Of a DNA stretch of 64,000 bases, positions 35,009-45,286 are shown piece by piece; position 1 is the stretch's first letter, and each line of letters begins with the position of its first letter. The stretch is from positions 70,649,628 to 70,713,627 of the forward strand of contig CM077164.1 of NCBI GenBank assembly GCA_039583875.1, in the 5' to 3' direction. The translations under genes and the position numbers were made by a program. The DNA is from Platanthera guangdongensis. Its lineage: Eukaryota > Streptophyta > Magnoliopsida > Asparagales > Orchidaceae. The notes beneath the pieces are model-generated. The model made no database searches, had not been told where the DNA came from, and saw only the letters and a list, made by a program, of their open reading frames with translations.

Positions 35009-35753
35009 AAGCCGCGCGACTAAACCAGGAGGTCGCGGCGACTAACAAGAGAAGCGGCTAAGAGCGAAGAGGCGGAGAGGCCGCTCAAACAAGGAAGAAT
35101 CCGCGTGAAACCGCGGCGGGAACAAAAGGGAAGAAGCCGCTTGAACACGAGCGGCTAGGATCCAGATCAAGGCACAGCGGGGAAGAAGTCGCGCGGACTG
35201 CAAAGGGCCGAGCGAACAAAAGAGAGGAGAAGAGCAGGTGACCGCGACCAAGATGCGGGTAAGAAAGGGACAACCCGCACGGTCAGGCAGATCACAGCAG
35301 TTGCGAGAATGCGGTCAAGGGCACAGCGGGGAAGAGGTCGCGCGGACTGAAAAGGCCGAGCGAACAGAAGAGAGAGGAGAAGAGCAGGTGACCGCGACCA
35401 AGATGCGGGTAAGAAAGGAACAACCCGCACGGTCAGGCAGATCACAGCAGCAAACCGCGAGTGCAGAGACAACACACGCGGACAGAGACAGACCGCAACG
35501 ACTAGGAAGTCGGAGCGGCAGGAAAGAGCAAGGAGCGCGGCGACACGGAAACAGGTCGCTGCGACAAAGAGCAGGAGGAGAAGAGAAACAAGAAGAGCAA
35601 GCCGCGCAAACAGGCAGCGGACAGAAACAAGCCGCGCGGATAGAAACAAACCGCGCGGACAGAGGAGAAGGCAAGCCGCGAACAAGCCGCAGAACGCGGA
35701 AGACAAGCTGCGAACAACAGAGAGCGCACAGAATCAGGAGGAAAACACCGTGT
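35009..35753 (-). other. Element E leader: GC-rich repeats in place of gag
   Basis: About 745 bp between the primer site and the protease, too short for gag and without any Gag or zinc-knuckle motif. Two copies of a roughly 132-bp unit lie at about 35169-35300 and 35318-35450, and the whole stretch is rich in CCGCGCGG-like words that also occur in the LTR. Open frames here translate as Leu/Ser/Arg-rich low complexity and I do not call them genes. Confidence 0.75.
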
Positions 35754-35765
35754 CCTCTGATACCA
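35754..35765 (-). promoter_or_regulatory. Element E primer-binding site, tRNA-iMet
   Basis: The minus strand reads TGGTATCAGAGG, matching the initiator-Met tRNA 3' end for 11 of 12 bases and directly abutting the 5' LTR. Confidence 0.92.
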
Positions 35766-36140
35766 TGTTAGAAAGTAGAGAAAGGAAGCGAAAAGAAGAG
35801 AACAAGCCGAATAAACTTTTGAATAATCGAAATTTTATTATCCAAAAATGATAACTATTACAAAGGTATGCCCTCCCTTATATAGAATGGAGGAGAGAAG
35901 AGAGAATACAAATAAGAGATGTGGGACTAAAATTTACAAGCTAAGCGGACTGTACAAAGTAAACCGCACAGGCCGCGCGGTTAGACAGAAGGACTAACCG
36001 CACGGCTTACAATAAGAGATGCAGAGAGGTCGCCTGTGAAGATTGCTTAGACCGCCCGGTTTACAAGTCGCCGAGTCAAACCGCCAGACCGCGCGGTCTC
36101 TAAACCGCCAAGACAGACCGCCCGGTCTCCAACTTCAACA
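35766..36140 (-). repeat. Element E 5' LTR
   Basis: Second copy of the 375-bp LTR. The two visible differences from the left copy are near its start (AAGGAAGCG against AAGAAAGCG) and in CTAAACCGCC against CTAACCCGCC. Confidence 0.93.
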
Positions 36141-37082
36141 GGGGGAATAGGTGACGTGTGGTTCTTTTGCGGAATATACAGATGTACCTGCATAAGAAAA
36201 ACAACAAGCACAGCACACAGAATACACAGCAAATTTATAGTGGTTCCCCGACTTGGGTACATCCACTTTCCCCCTTCGACCTATCTCCCCAACAAGGGAC
36301 GACTCGGTCACTTCTCCAATGGGATTGAAATCCAATCCCTGCACTAACGGAAGGAGCCCTTCCACACGTGAGAGTCAACACTCCCACAAAACGGGTTGTA
36401 CCCAACCCTTACAACACGGAACAAAAGTTCCTTTACAACAAAAGTAAATATGGAATGTAAATGAGATACAAACTTCTTTCGGAGACTACGGTGTTCCTCT
36501 TCGTTCGACGACGTGTTCTCGAGGTCGATGAAGAGTCTACGACCTTGGTCTCACTTGGAGAGGATCTCCCGGAACCGGCGGCGGCAATCCGAGCGGCGGC
36601 TTGGTTCGAAGTCGGCTGCCACGAAGGTGCGCTGCTGCAGTGCTTTGAGATCCAAACTTCTTTGCGAAGCAAACTAGGTCTACCAACGGTCACTCTAGGA
36701 TCGGTCGTCTCGATCGATTCGGACGGGGGAGTTTTTCCCGGTCAACAAATCGAGAGACAAGAGATCTCTGGATAGACACGTGAGACTCAAGCTTTGCTAA
36801 GCTTCTGTCGCCGGAGATCGGGAAGAAGAACGATCAGCGGCGGCGACGTACTAGCCCGAGCGCGACGGCGGCGAAGAAGAGAAATCGCGATCTTAGGGTT
36901 TCGTGCTCGGCTTCTTTCTGTATGTGTATACCGTTCAAAATACCTGTATATAAATACTGTAGAGGTCTTCCAATATGACCGTTTGTGGGACCCACAAAAG
37001 AGATCCCCAAATCCCGGTCCAGAAACTTAACAACGGCAGATCCGGTTCAGGAAGTTCCAGAAAAATGCCAAGTCAAAATCGG

Positions 37083-37450
37083 TGAGAATCGAAAGTGATT
37101 CTCGCCGAGTCGCCGAGAATCAAAGGTGATTCTCGACGATTCGGCGAGAATCAAAGATGATTCTCGTCGAATTTGCCTTGGTTGCACACACTGCTTTAAG
37201 CCAGGTCGAGACGGCGAGAATCAACCAGTGATTCTCGTCGATTCGACGAGAATCACTAGTGATTCTCGCCGAATCGGCGAGAATCACTAAGTGATTCTCG
37301 TCGATTCTTACTTAGACGCAGAGGTGCTTGCTTAGAAGTTGCTGGATTGAGTTCGGCGAGAATCAACTTCTGATTCTCGACGAATCGGCGAGAATCCCAA
37401 GTGATTCTCGCCGAATCGGCGAGAATCACTTGGTGATTCTCGTCGATTCT
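37083..37450. repeat. Alternating GAGAATC/GATTCTC palindrome array (left LTR of F)
   Basis: Nine GAGAATC and nine GATTCTC strictly alternate, joined by CGCCGA/TCGGCG/CGTCGA cores or short spacers, so neighbouring pairs form perfect hairpins such as GATTCTCGCCGAATCGGCGA with its AATC completion. The right LTR has the same array at 44582-44947. Confidence 0.92.
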
Positions 37451-37783
37451 AACTTAGACGAATTTTCGTCTTTCCACTTATGAGATGCTCCTTGACCCAT
37501 CCTTGCTCCTTGTCTGCTCCTGCATATTTACAGCCCTGTGCTTGAAAATAAGTGCACTCCAATAGAGAGAGTACACGTAGGCCAACACACTAATCTGCTC
37601 AACGAGGGATTACGTCGTGCAGACCCGTGTATATTGACCTACTGCACCCTGACATTGGTGTGCACTTAGCATGGAAAAACTGCAAGCACAACTAGAAGGA
37701 TTTTATCAAATACATAGCCTATTGACCTTAGCTTGTCCATGGGCTTCTTCAAATCAGGTACATTGTGGATACAATACCCAACA

Positions 37784-38042
37784 ATCTCCCCCTATTTGAA
37801 GAAGCCTAAACCCTACAAGCTAAGGTGAATAGAACAAATGAGAATAAAAAACCATAAACTGAAAAGAGAGTTAAGTGAGTTATCCATTACCAATACCAAT
37901 TTCTTGGGAGCAAGCTTGGAGCCACCTTAGCCTTAGCCGAGAGGGTAATCTCCCCCTTTTCGGCTTCTACAAATCGGGGTCTGTAGCGTTTTACCCTTAG
38001 CTCCCCCTCAGTTCTTGCGCGGCCCTGGAGCCTCTGTAGTCT
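37784..38042 (-). promoter_or_regulatory. Element F polypurine tract and 3' untranslated region
   Basis: On the minus strand AAATAGGGGGAGAT (37784-37797) abuts the TGTTGGG start of the 3' LTR. Between it and the pol stop at 38043 lie further C-rich plus-strand blocks (CTCCCCCTTTT near 37951, CTCCCCCTCA near 38001), which are additional purine tracts on the element strand. Confidence 0.85.
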
Positions 38043-41000
38043 TCATTCCTCATAATTGAGCATCCCTAATTCAGTCTTGAAAAGATTGAACTTGGCCTCG
38101 TCTAGGGGCTTTGTGAATATATCAGCAATCTGCTTGTCCGTGGGGACATAACAGAGAGAGATATCTTTGTTCTCCACGTGCTCCCGAATGAAGTGGTAGC
38201 GTACTTCGATATGCTTCGTTCTGCTGTGCGACACCGGATTGTTGGCAATGGCAATTGCACTTGAGGAGTCGCAGTACATGGGTACTTCCTTGAACTGAAG
38301 GTCGTAGTCGGCTAGCTGGTTTCTGATCCATAGAAGTTGTGCGCAACAGCTTCCTGCCGAGATGTACTCTGACTCTGCTGTGGAGGTTGCAACACAATTC
38401 TGTTTCTTGCTGTTCCATGAAATAAGCCTCCTGCCGAGGAATTGACACGTCCCGGAGGTGCTTTTCCTGTCATCCCTGCTCCCTGCAAAATCAGCATCTG
38501 AAAAGCCTATTAGCTCGACATCATTGTTTCTCGGGTACCACAAGCCAAGATTAGGAGTACCTTTAAGATATCTCAGAATTCGCTTTGCAGCGACATAGTG
38601 AGATTCCTTAGTGTTCACCTGATAGCGGGCACAGACACATGTGGAGAACATAATATCCGGTCGACTGGCAGTAAGGTAGAGCAGGGATCCAATGATGCTT
38701 CTGTATTTGGTTTCATCGAAAGGTTTACCTTTCTCATCCTTATCCAGAGACATGGTGGATCCCATTGGAGTCCTCATAGAGGTTGCACTCTCCATTCCGA
38801 ATTTCTTAAGGAGTTCATTTGTGAACTTCGTCTGAGAGATGAAGATTCCATCCTCAGACTGTTTCACTTGAAGGCCTAAGAAATACTTAAGCTCTCCCAT
38901 ACTGCTCATTTCAAACTTTCCTTGCATAAGTTTAGAAAACTTTTTGCAAAGATTGTTGTCCGTTGAGCCGAATATTATGTCATCGACATAGATTTGCACC
39001 AGCAAAATCTTGCCTTTGACTTCCCTGAGAAACAATGTTTTATCTATTTTACCTCTGGAGAACTTGTTCTCAAGAAGAAAACTAGATAAAGTCTCATACC
39101 AAGCTCGTGGAGCTTGTTTCAACCCATATAAGGCCTTATTAAGAAAATAAACGTGATTGGGATAAGTAGGATCGACAAAACCTGGGGGTTGAGCGACGTA
39201 AACTTCCTCTTTCAGGTCTCCGTTCAGGAATGCCGATTTCACATCCATTTGATAGACTGTGAATCCTTTGTGTGAAGCATACGCCAGGAACAACCTGATT
39301 GCCTCGAGCCTTGCTACTGGTGCGAAGGTCTGGTCGAAGTCAATCTCTTCCTCCTGTCTGTAACCTTGAGCCACCAGCCTGGCCTTGTTCTTAACGATGA
39401 CGCCATGTTCATCCAGCTTGATTCTGAAGATCCACTTTATGCCAATCACATTTTGCTTGTATGGTCTGGGAACCAGAGTCCAAACTTTGCACCGCTCGAA
39501 TTGATGTAGTTCCTCTTGCATGGCTAGAATCCATGCCGCATCCTTGTTCGCCTCGTCGAACTTCTTTGGCTCAACCTGTGACAGAAAGCTAAGATGCAAT
39601 ACCTCGTTAATTGTACCTCTTCGATTTCTGACCCCGACACGAGGATCCCCGATGATCTGATCTCTAGGATGATCCCTCACGTGCCGGAGCTCTAGTAGTC
39701 GGGCGTCAGGAGCTTCAACTACTTCTTGGGCTTATCTTTCCTCTAAGAGATTTGTTCTATCTTGATCTTCAACACTTTCAGATGACGTGGAGGTGGAGAC
39801 TTTGACGTACTTAGGAGCGTCAACTTTAGCAGTCTCATCCAGACTCAGCTGTTCCAGTCGTGCACCTGCATCTTCAAGAATACTACTGGAAGAGTTGCTG
39901 TTAAGCAAACTTCCTTCATCAAATACAACATTTATTGATTCTTCTACCACTAGGGTTTTCTTATTGAAGACCCTATATGCCCGACTATGGGAGCTATAGC
40001 CCATGAATATGCCTTCGAAGCATTTTTCACCGAATTTAGTACACGGGTACTTCCCATTATTCAGTACATAGCATCGGCAACCAAAAATCCTCAAGTAGGA
40101 CATGGTTGGTTTCCTGCCTTTCAGTAGCTCGTAGGGCGTCTTACGATAATGCTTGTTGATCAATGCTCAGTTTTGTACATGACATGCCGTATTGACACCC
40201 TCTGCCCAGAAGTATTCCGGGAGAGAAGCATCTTTCAACATAGTCGTGCAGGCTTCAATGAGAGTTCTATTTCTCCTCTCCGCAACTCCATTTTGCTGAG
40301 GAGTGCGCGGGGAGGAAAACTCATGAAAGATACCTTATTCTTCACAAAATTCTGTCATTGCACCAGATTCGAATTCTGTACCATGGTCACTTCTGATTTT
40401 GACCACGGAGCAGTTAAATTCGTTCTGAACCTGCTTGACAAAATTAGTGAAGATGTCAAACGTATCTGACTTTCGTTTTAAAAAGAACACCCATGTAAAC
40501 CGAGAATGATCATCAACTATCACTAGCGTATAGGACTTGCCTCCCAAGCTATGAACTTGCATTGGACCAAACAAGTCCATATGCAAAAGGTAAAGACATC
40601 GGGAGGAGTCTTTGTCAGCGATGCTCTTAAAGGTAGCCCGAGTCTGTTTGCCCATCTGGCATGCAGGACATGGGCTATCTTTGATGCACTTGATACTGGG
40701 AGCATCCCTCACCAAGTCCTTAGAAAATAGCATACTAATTGTCTTGAAATTAATATGTGCCAATCTCTTGTGCCATTGTTCACAAAGAGATGCACTGCCT
40801 GTTGCCACAAGGCATACGGGGGTAGATGAATCCAAACTGAGAAAATCTAGACAAAAGATATTTCTGCTCCTAATGCCTGATAATACCGTTTCAGAAGAGG
40901 TACGTGAAATTATCAGACATTTATCCTTGCAGAACTTAACGTCATAACTTTTATCACATAACTAACTTACACTGATCAGGTTATGGTTTAACCCTTCAAC

Positions 41001-41210
41001 ATAAGCCACGTCGGTGATAGAGATTATACCGTTGGAAATCATACCATAACCTCTGGTGACTCCTCGATCTGACCCTCCAAAGATGACTTTGGGTCCATTC
41101 TCGACTGGAGCGTAATCACGCAGCAGGCTTCTAGTCCCGGTCATATGCCGGGAGCATCCACTGTCCAAATACCAGATCGGCGTTTTGGTGGCCTTTGGAC
41201 ATTCCTGCAA
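38043..41210 (-). pseudogene. Element F pol, four in-frame stops
   Basis: A single frame from protease to RNase H with no indel, broken at 40962-40964 (TAG), 40335-40337 (TAA), 40167-40169 (TGA) and 39732-39734 (TAA). Protease: WYLDSGCSRHMTG. Integrase: HKRLAHINF and CPACQMGKQ finger, then LLHMDLFGPM, IRSDHGTEF and, beyond the second stop, [10 protein letters not shown]. Reverse transcriptase: [12 protein letters not shown] and YVDDIIFGS. RNase [19 protein letters not shown], then [12 protein letters not shown]. The TAG replaces Gln in the conserved NLISVSQLCD-type motif and the TGA replaces Arg in the NRALI-type motif. The frame is offset by one base from gag. Confidence 0.92.
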
Positions 41211-41217
41211 AACAAAA

Positions 41218-43545
41218 TTAGTTTGCCTTAGGAACCCAATCGAACTTAGGTCCTAGATTCCTGGTTAGCACACTCCCCCTCGGTTGGTTAACCCTACGAG
41301 TGGTCGGTCTCGCATTGCTAACATGGGGAGTCTCGTAGTTCCTTGGATTAAACCAACAATCCACGGCAAAGTGACCGACTTTGCCACAGCACCAACAGTC
41401 AAATCTGTTGTACCTCTTCCTAGGCTCCTGCCTTACCCTGGGAACGGTGGGTACTGCTGGGGCCTTGGATCTGGAGGTGGAGGCCTCATGGTGACAACAG
41501 TCGCATGACTTTGTCACCTTCTGTATAACAGGCTTGGCTTTTGGTGCCTGCTTTCCATTATGGCCGCTAGAGAACGGACCATAATTTCCTATGTGGATTT
41601 CCTCATAAGGTGCCTTGAAGGCACTCTCACCGAAGTTCCGGGGAAAGTTCCAACCGTCATACCGGCTCTTTGGCTTTGCAACCGAGGGCCGGAAATGATG
41701 CCCAAATGTTGACTCAAAGTCGTGTTGGTTGCAAGGAAAGCCAGGCTTTCTGAACGCAACAGGACTAAGAGGAGCCTTACCCTTTTCATCAGCAGAGGCC
41801 TTCTTGGCGGCCTTATTTTTCCTCTGGTTCTTGTTTCTCCTAGATGAAGAACCAGGTACCCCAATATGCCCCAAGCCAGCTCCTTTGGCCTGAGCAGAGA
41901 AGGTATCAATGACTGGAAGAACTGTTTTTGGCATGGAGAAGCTCTTTACGATCTTCCTTTCTGCCGCAAGTAGTTCTTCCAACTTGTTGATTTTCTCCTG
42001 CTTTAGATCAAGGAGCTTCAAAGACTCTGAATGCTTGGAAGTCAGGTCAAGGTGTTCCTGTCGGAGAGAAATCAAGCTAGTGACCTCTTCCCTTAGGGAT
42101 ACACACTCACCCTTAAGGAATTTTACTTCCTTCTTCTCAGCCTTCAGTCTCTTTCGGCACTCATCGAAAGTGTTGAGCAGAAGCTCATACTTCTCGAGGA
42201 GCTCAGCTTCACGGGCTGAAGGGCCATCCTCAGGTTCATCATCCTGAGATTCAGGATCAGAGTCGGAGTCGGAGAGAGGGGTGTGAGCTTTTACCTTCCC
42301 AGTAAATGGGGGGCATTCTCCTTCTAAGTCCGAGCGACCCACCAGCCCGAAGTAGGCTTCCTCGTCATCACTGGAGTCTGAGGAATCAGACTCACTTAGT
42401 GTCTTTGGCCTTCTTGCGATGTAGCTCCGCTCCTTTTTCTTATCTCTGGAGGATTTGAGCTCCTCTCCTTTCCCTTTTTCTCTTTTGCTTTGATGGCAGT
42501 CGGCCACGACGTGTCCTGGCTTATTGCATCCAAAGCAGATAATATCAGAAGAACGATGTTTGTTAGGTTTAGATGTATACCTGTCAGAAGAATAATTTTT
42601 CTTCTGATGCCTGGAGGAGGAGCTGTCTTTCATTCTTTGATTCCTCATCTTGAGGAACTTCTTGAACTCTCGGGTGATGAGGGAGAAGTCCTCCTCCGAC
42701 AGTTCTGAGCCGGAGGAGCATGGTTCAGAGTCCTCCTCCTCTTCCTTACTCCTCGCACGGTATGACATCGCACCCTTGCCCTTTCTGGAGTAACTGGCTT
42801 TTAGGGCCACAGTCTTTTCTTTTGCAGCAGCCTTCTCTGCTTCTTCCTCTGCCTTCCTGGTGTTCAGCTGAAGTTCATAGGACATCAGCTTCCCAAACAG
42901 GATCTGTGGATCAGTTTCTGCTAGTCTGCCAAATTCTCTGATGGCGCAGATCTTTGTGTCCCATTCCTTAGTAAGGGACCTAAGGAATTTGTCATTGAGT
43001 TCACCATTGGTGAACACTCTTCCGTAGCCCTTGAGGGCGTTGACAATCTTCAGGAAGTTCTCGTATGTGACTCCGATCTCTTCCTTAGGCCCTTGCCTGA
43101 AGGCCTCATATTTTTGGTTCAGGAGGGATCTCCGATCATCCCTCACTTCATCCGTGCCCTCCATTAGGATGATCAGGCATTGCCAGATCTCCTGAGCAGT
43201 CCTGCAGTTGCTGAAATTTTGCATCATGGAATCATCAACTGCGCTCACCAGAATGTTTCGTGCCTTTTTGTCCAGTCCCACGAGTACCATCTCGTCTTTG
43301 TCCATATCAGAAAGTGTCTTCGGCACTTTCTTGGTGGGATCGATGGTGGAGGCCTTAGTGGGGACATAAGGTCCCTCCTCCACAATCATGAAGAGTCGAG
43401 GATCGACTGCTTCCATGTAAAACCTGATTCTTTCCTTCCAGATCGGAAAGTTGAGTCTGTTGCACACTGGGATCTTGCCGGAGTACTTGAGCCCGTCCAT
43501 AGTAGATATTTGTCTTCTTCTTTTGACACTAGGGGCAGGATTCAA
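41218..43545 (-). CDS. Element F Gag, intact open frame
   Basis: 775 codons. N-terminal copia Gag domain (LNFPIWKERIRFYMEAVDP, then QEIWQCLIILMEGTDEV), basic/serine linker, first CCHC knuckle CFGCNKPGHVVADC, an acidic segment, a predicted coiled coil (heptads around LLEKYELLLNTFDECRKRLK to LEELLAAER), and a second knuckle CWCCGKVGHFAVDC near the end. The large Gag with coiled coil and two separated knuckles fits the SIRE group. Gag ends WVPKAN, and the protease frame overlaps its end in the +1 frame. It would form the particle coat and bind RNA. An earlier in-frame Met follows at MDGLKYSG, and either could be the start. Confidence 0.9.
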   Translation of the reverse strand: MNPAPSVKRRRQISTMDGLKYSGKIPVCNRLNFPIWKERIRFYMEAVDPRLFMIVEEGPYVPTKASTIDPTKKVPKTLSDMDKDEMVLVGLDKKARNILVSAVDDSMMQNFSNCRTAQEIWQCLIILMEGTDEVRDDRRSLLNQKYEAFRQGPKEEIGVTYENFLKIVNALKGYGRVFTNGELNDKFLRSLTKEWDTKICAIREFGRLAETDPQILFGKLMSYELQLNTRKAEEEAEKAAAKEKTVALKASYSRKGKGAMSYRARSKEEEEDSEPCSSGSELSEEDFSLITREFKKFLKMRNQRMKDSSSSRHQKKNYSSDRYTSKPNKHRSSDIICFGCNKPGHVVADCHQSKREKGKGEELKSSRDKKKERSYIARRPKTLSESDSSDSSDDEEAYFGLVGRSDLEGECPPFTGKVKAHTPLSDSDSDPESQDDEPEDGPSAREAELLEKYELLLNTFDECRKRLKAEKKEVKFLKGECVSLREEVTSLISLRQEHLDLTSKHSESLKLLDLKQEKINKLEELLAAERKIVKSFSMPKTVLPVIDTFSAQAKGAGLGHIGVPGSSSRRNKNQRKNKAAKKASADEKGKAPLSPVAFRKPGFPCNQHDFESTFGHHFRPSVAKPKSRYDGWNFPRNFGESAFKAPYEEIHIGNYGPFSSGHNGKQAPKAKPVIQKVTKSCDCCHHEASTSRSKAPAVPTVPRVRQEPRKRYNRFDCWCCGKVGHFAVDCWFNPRNYETPHVSNARPTTRRVNQPRGSVLTRNLGPKFDWVPKAN

Positions 43546-43578
43546 CTCAAGGTGTTAACCTTATTGATGAGTAACCTC

Positions 43579-43590
43579 GCTCTGATACCA
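43579..43590 (-). promoter_or_regulatory. Element F primer-binding site, tRNA-iMet
   Basis: The minus strand reads TGGTATCAGAGC, a perfect 12-base match to the initiator-Met tRNA 3' end, two bases inside the LTR. gag starts only about 35 bases further in, so the leader is very short. Confidence 0.95.
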
Positions 43591-43592
43591 CT

Positions 43593-45281
43593 TGAAAGTC
43601 CACCTAGTGTCAGCTATGTGCACCTATGGGGGGGGGGGGGGGGAATAGGTGACGTGTGGTTCTTTTGCGGAATATACAGATGTACCTGCACAAGAAAAAT
43701 AACAAGCACAACACACAGAATACACAGCAAATTTATAGTGGTTCCCCGACTTGGGTACATCCACTTTCCCCCTTCGACCTATCTCCCCAACAAGGGACGA
43801 CTCGGTCACTTCTCCAATGGGATTGAAATCCAATCCCTGCACTAACGGAAGGAGCCCTTCCACACGTGAGAGTCAACACTCCCACAAAACGGGTTGCACC
43901 CAACCCTTACAACACGGAACAAAAGTTCCTTTACAACAAAAGTAAATATGGAATGTAAATGAGATACAAACTTCTTTCGGAGACTACGGTGTTCCTCTTC
44001 GTTCGACGACGTGTTCTCGAGGTCGATGAAGAGTCTACGACCTTGGTCTCACTTGGAGAGGATCTCCCGGAACCGGCGGCGGCAATCCGAGCGGCGGCTT
44101 GGTTTGAAGTCGGCTGCCACGAAGGTGCGCTGCTGCAGTGCTTTGAGATCCAAACTTCTTTGCGAAGCAAACTAGGTCTATCAACGGTCACTCTAGGATC
44201 GGTCGTCTCGATCGATTCGGACGGGGGAGTTTTTCCCGGTCAACAAATCGAGAGACAAGAGATCTCTGGATAGACACGTGAGACTCAAGCTTTGCTAAGC
44301 TTCTGTCGCCGGAGATCGGGAAGAAGAACGATCAGCGGCGGCGACGTACTAGCCCGAGCGCGACGGCGGCGGAGAAGAGAAATCGCGATCTTAGGGTTTC
44401 GTGCTCGGCTTCTTTCTGTATGTGTATACCGTTCAAAATACCTGTATATAAATACTGTAGAGGTCTTCCAATATGACCGTTTGTGGGACCCACAAAAGAG
44501 ATCCCCAAATCCCGGTCCAGAAACTTAACAGCGGCAGATCCGGTTCAGGAAGTTCCAGAAAAATGCCAAGTCAAAATCGGTGAGAATCGAAAGTGATTCT
44601 CGCCGAGTCGCCGAGAATCAAAGGTGATTCTCGACGATTCGGCGAGAATCAAAGATGATTCTCGTCGAATTTGCCTTGGTTGCACACACTGCTTTAAGCC
44701 AGGTCGAGACGGCGAGAATCAACCAGTGATTCTCGTCGATTCGACGAGAATCACTAGTGATTCTCGCCGAATCGGCGAGAATCACTAAGTGATTCTCGTC
44801 GATTCTTACTTAGACGCAGAGGTGCTTGCTTAGAAGTTGCTGGATCGAGTTCGGCGAGAATCAACTTCTGATTCTCGACGAATCGGCGAGAATCCCAAGT
44901 GATTCTCGCCGAATCGGCGAGAATCACTTGGTGATTCTCGTCGATTCTAACTTAGACGAATTTTCGTCTTTCCACTTATGAGATGCTCCTTGACCCATCC
45001 TTGCTCCTTGTCTGCTCCTGCATATTTACAGCCCTGTGCTTGAAAATAAGTGCACTCCAATAGAGAGAGTACACGTAGGCCAACACACTGATCTACTCAA
45101 CGAGGGATTACGTCGTGCAGACCCGTGTATATTGACCTACTGCACCCTGACATTGGTGTGCACTTAGCATGGAAAAACTGCAAGCACAACTAGAAGGATT
45201 TTATCAAATACATAGCCTATTGACCTTAGCTTGTCCATGGGCTTCTTCAAATCAGGTACATTGTGGATACAATACCCAACA
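43593..45281 (-). repeat. Element F 5' LTR
   Basis: 1689 bp, minus-strand ends TGTTGGGTATTG...CTTTCA, followed on the right by the GTACG target duplication. It holds the palindrome array at 44582-44947 and a run of about 17 G at 43627-43643, the kind of site into which E inserted in the other LTR. Open frames in both LTR copies (for example minus 43931-44191) have no recognisable domain. Confidence 0.93.
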
Positions 45282-45286
45282 GTACG

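Larger units (their letters stand above)
31344..36140 (-). mobile_element. Element E: Ty1/copia retrotransposon lacking gag
   Basis: 375-bp LTRs at 31344-31718 and 35766-36140, differing at about two sites, flanked by GGGGG on both sides (31339-31343 and 36141-36145) inside a G run of element F's LTR. Protease, integrase, RT and RNase H are present on the minus strand, but the place of gag (35009-35753) holds GC-rich repeats. Being nested in F, it is the youngest insertion of this stack. Confidence 0.92.
31300..37783 (-). repeat. Element F 3' LTR, interrupted by element E
   Basis: The two parts, 31300-31343 and 36146-37783, together match the right LTR. On the minus strand it starts TGTTGGGTATTG and ends CTTTCA. 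It carries the GAGAATC/GATTCTC palindrome array at 37083-37450. Confidence 0.92.
31300..45281 (-). mobile_element. Element F: SIRE-like Ty1/copia retrotransposon
   Basis: Minus-strand element in the LTR of element D with a clear target-site duplication GTACG (31295-31299 and 45282-45286). LTRs: right 43593-45281, and left 31300-31343 plus 36146-37783 (split by element E). It has an initiator-Met primer site, a long gag, and pol in copia order (protease, integrase, RT, RNase H). By eye the LTRs differ at about a dozen sites in 1.64 kb. Confidence 0.93.

Noticed and set aside
35167..35771. Overlapping long frames on both strands in the E leader
   Set aside because: GC-rich duplicated sequence lacking stops; composition Leu/Ser/Arg or Arg/Gln/Glu only, no domain, no Gag knuckle.
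36433..37030. Frames shared by the two F LTRs (also 43931-44528)
   Set aside because: Shared through LTR identity; no domain, and the two strands are open together.
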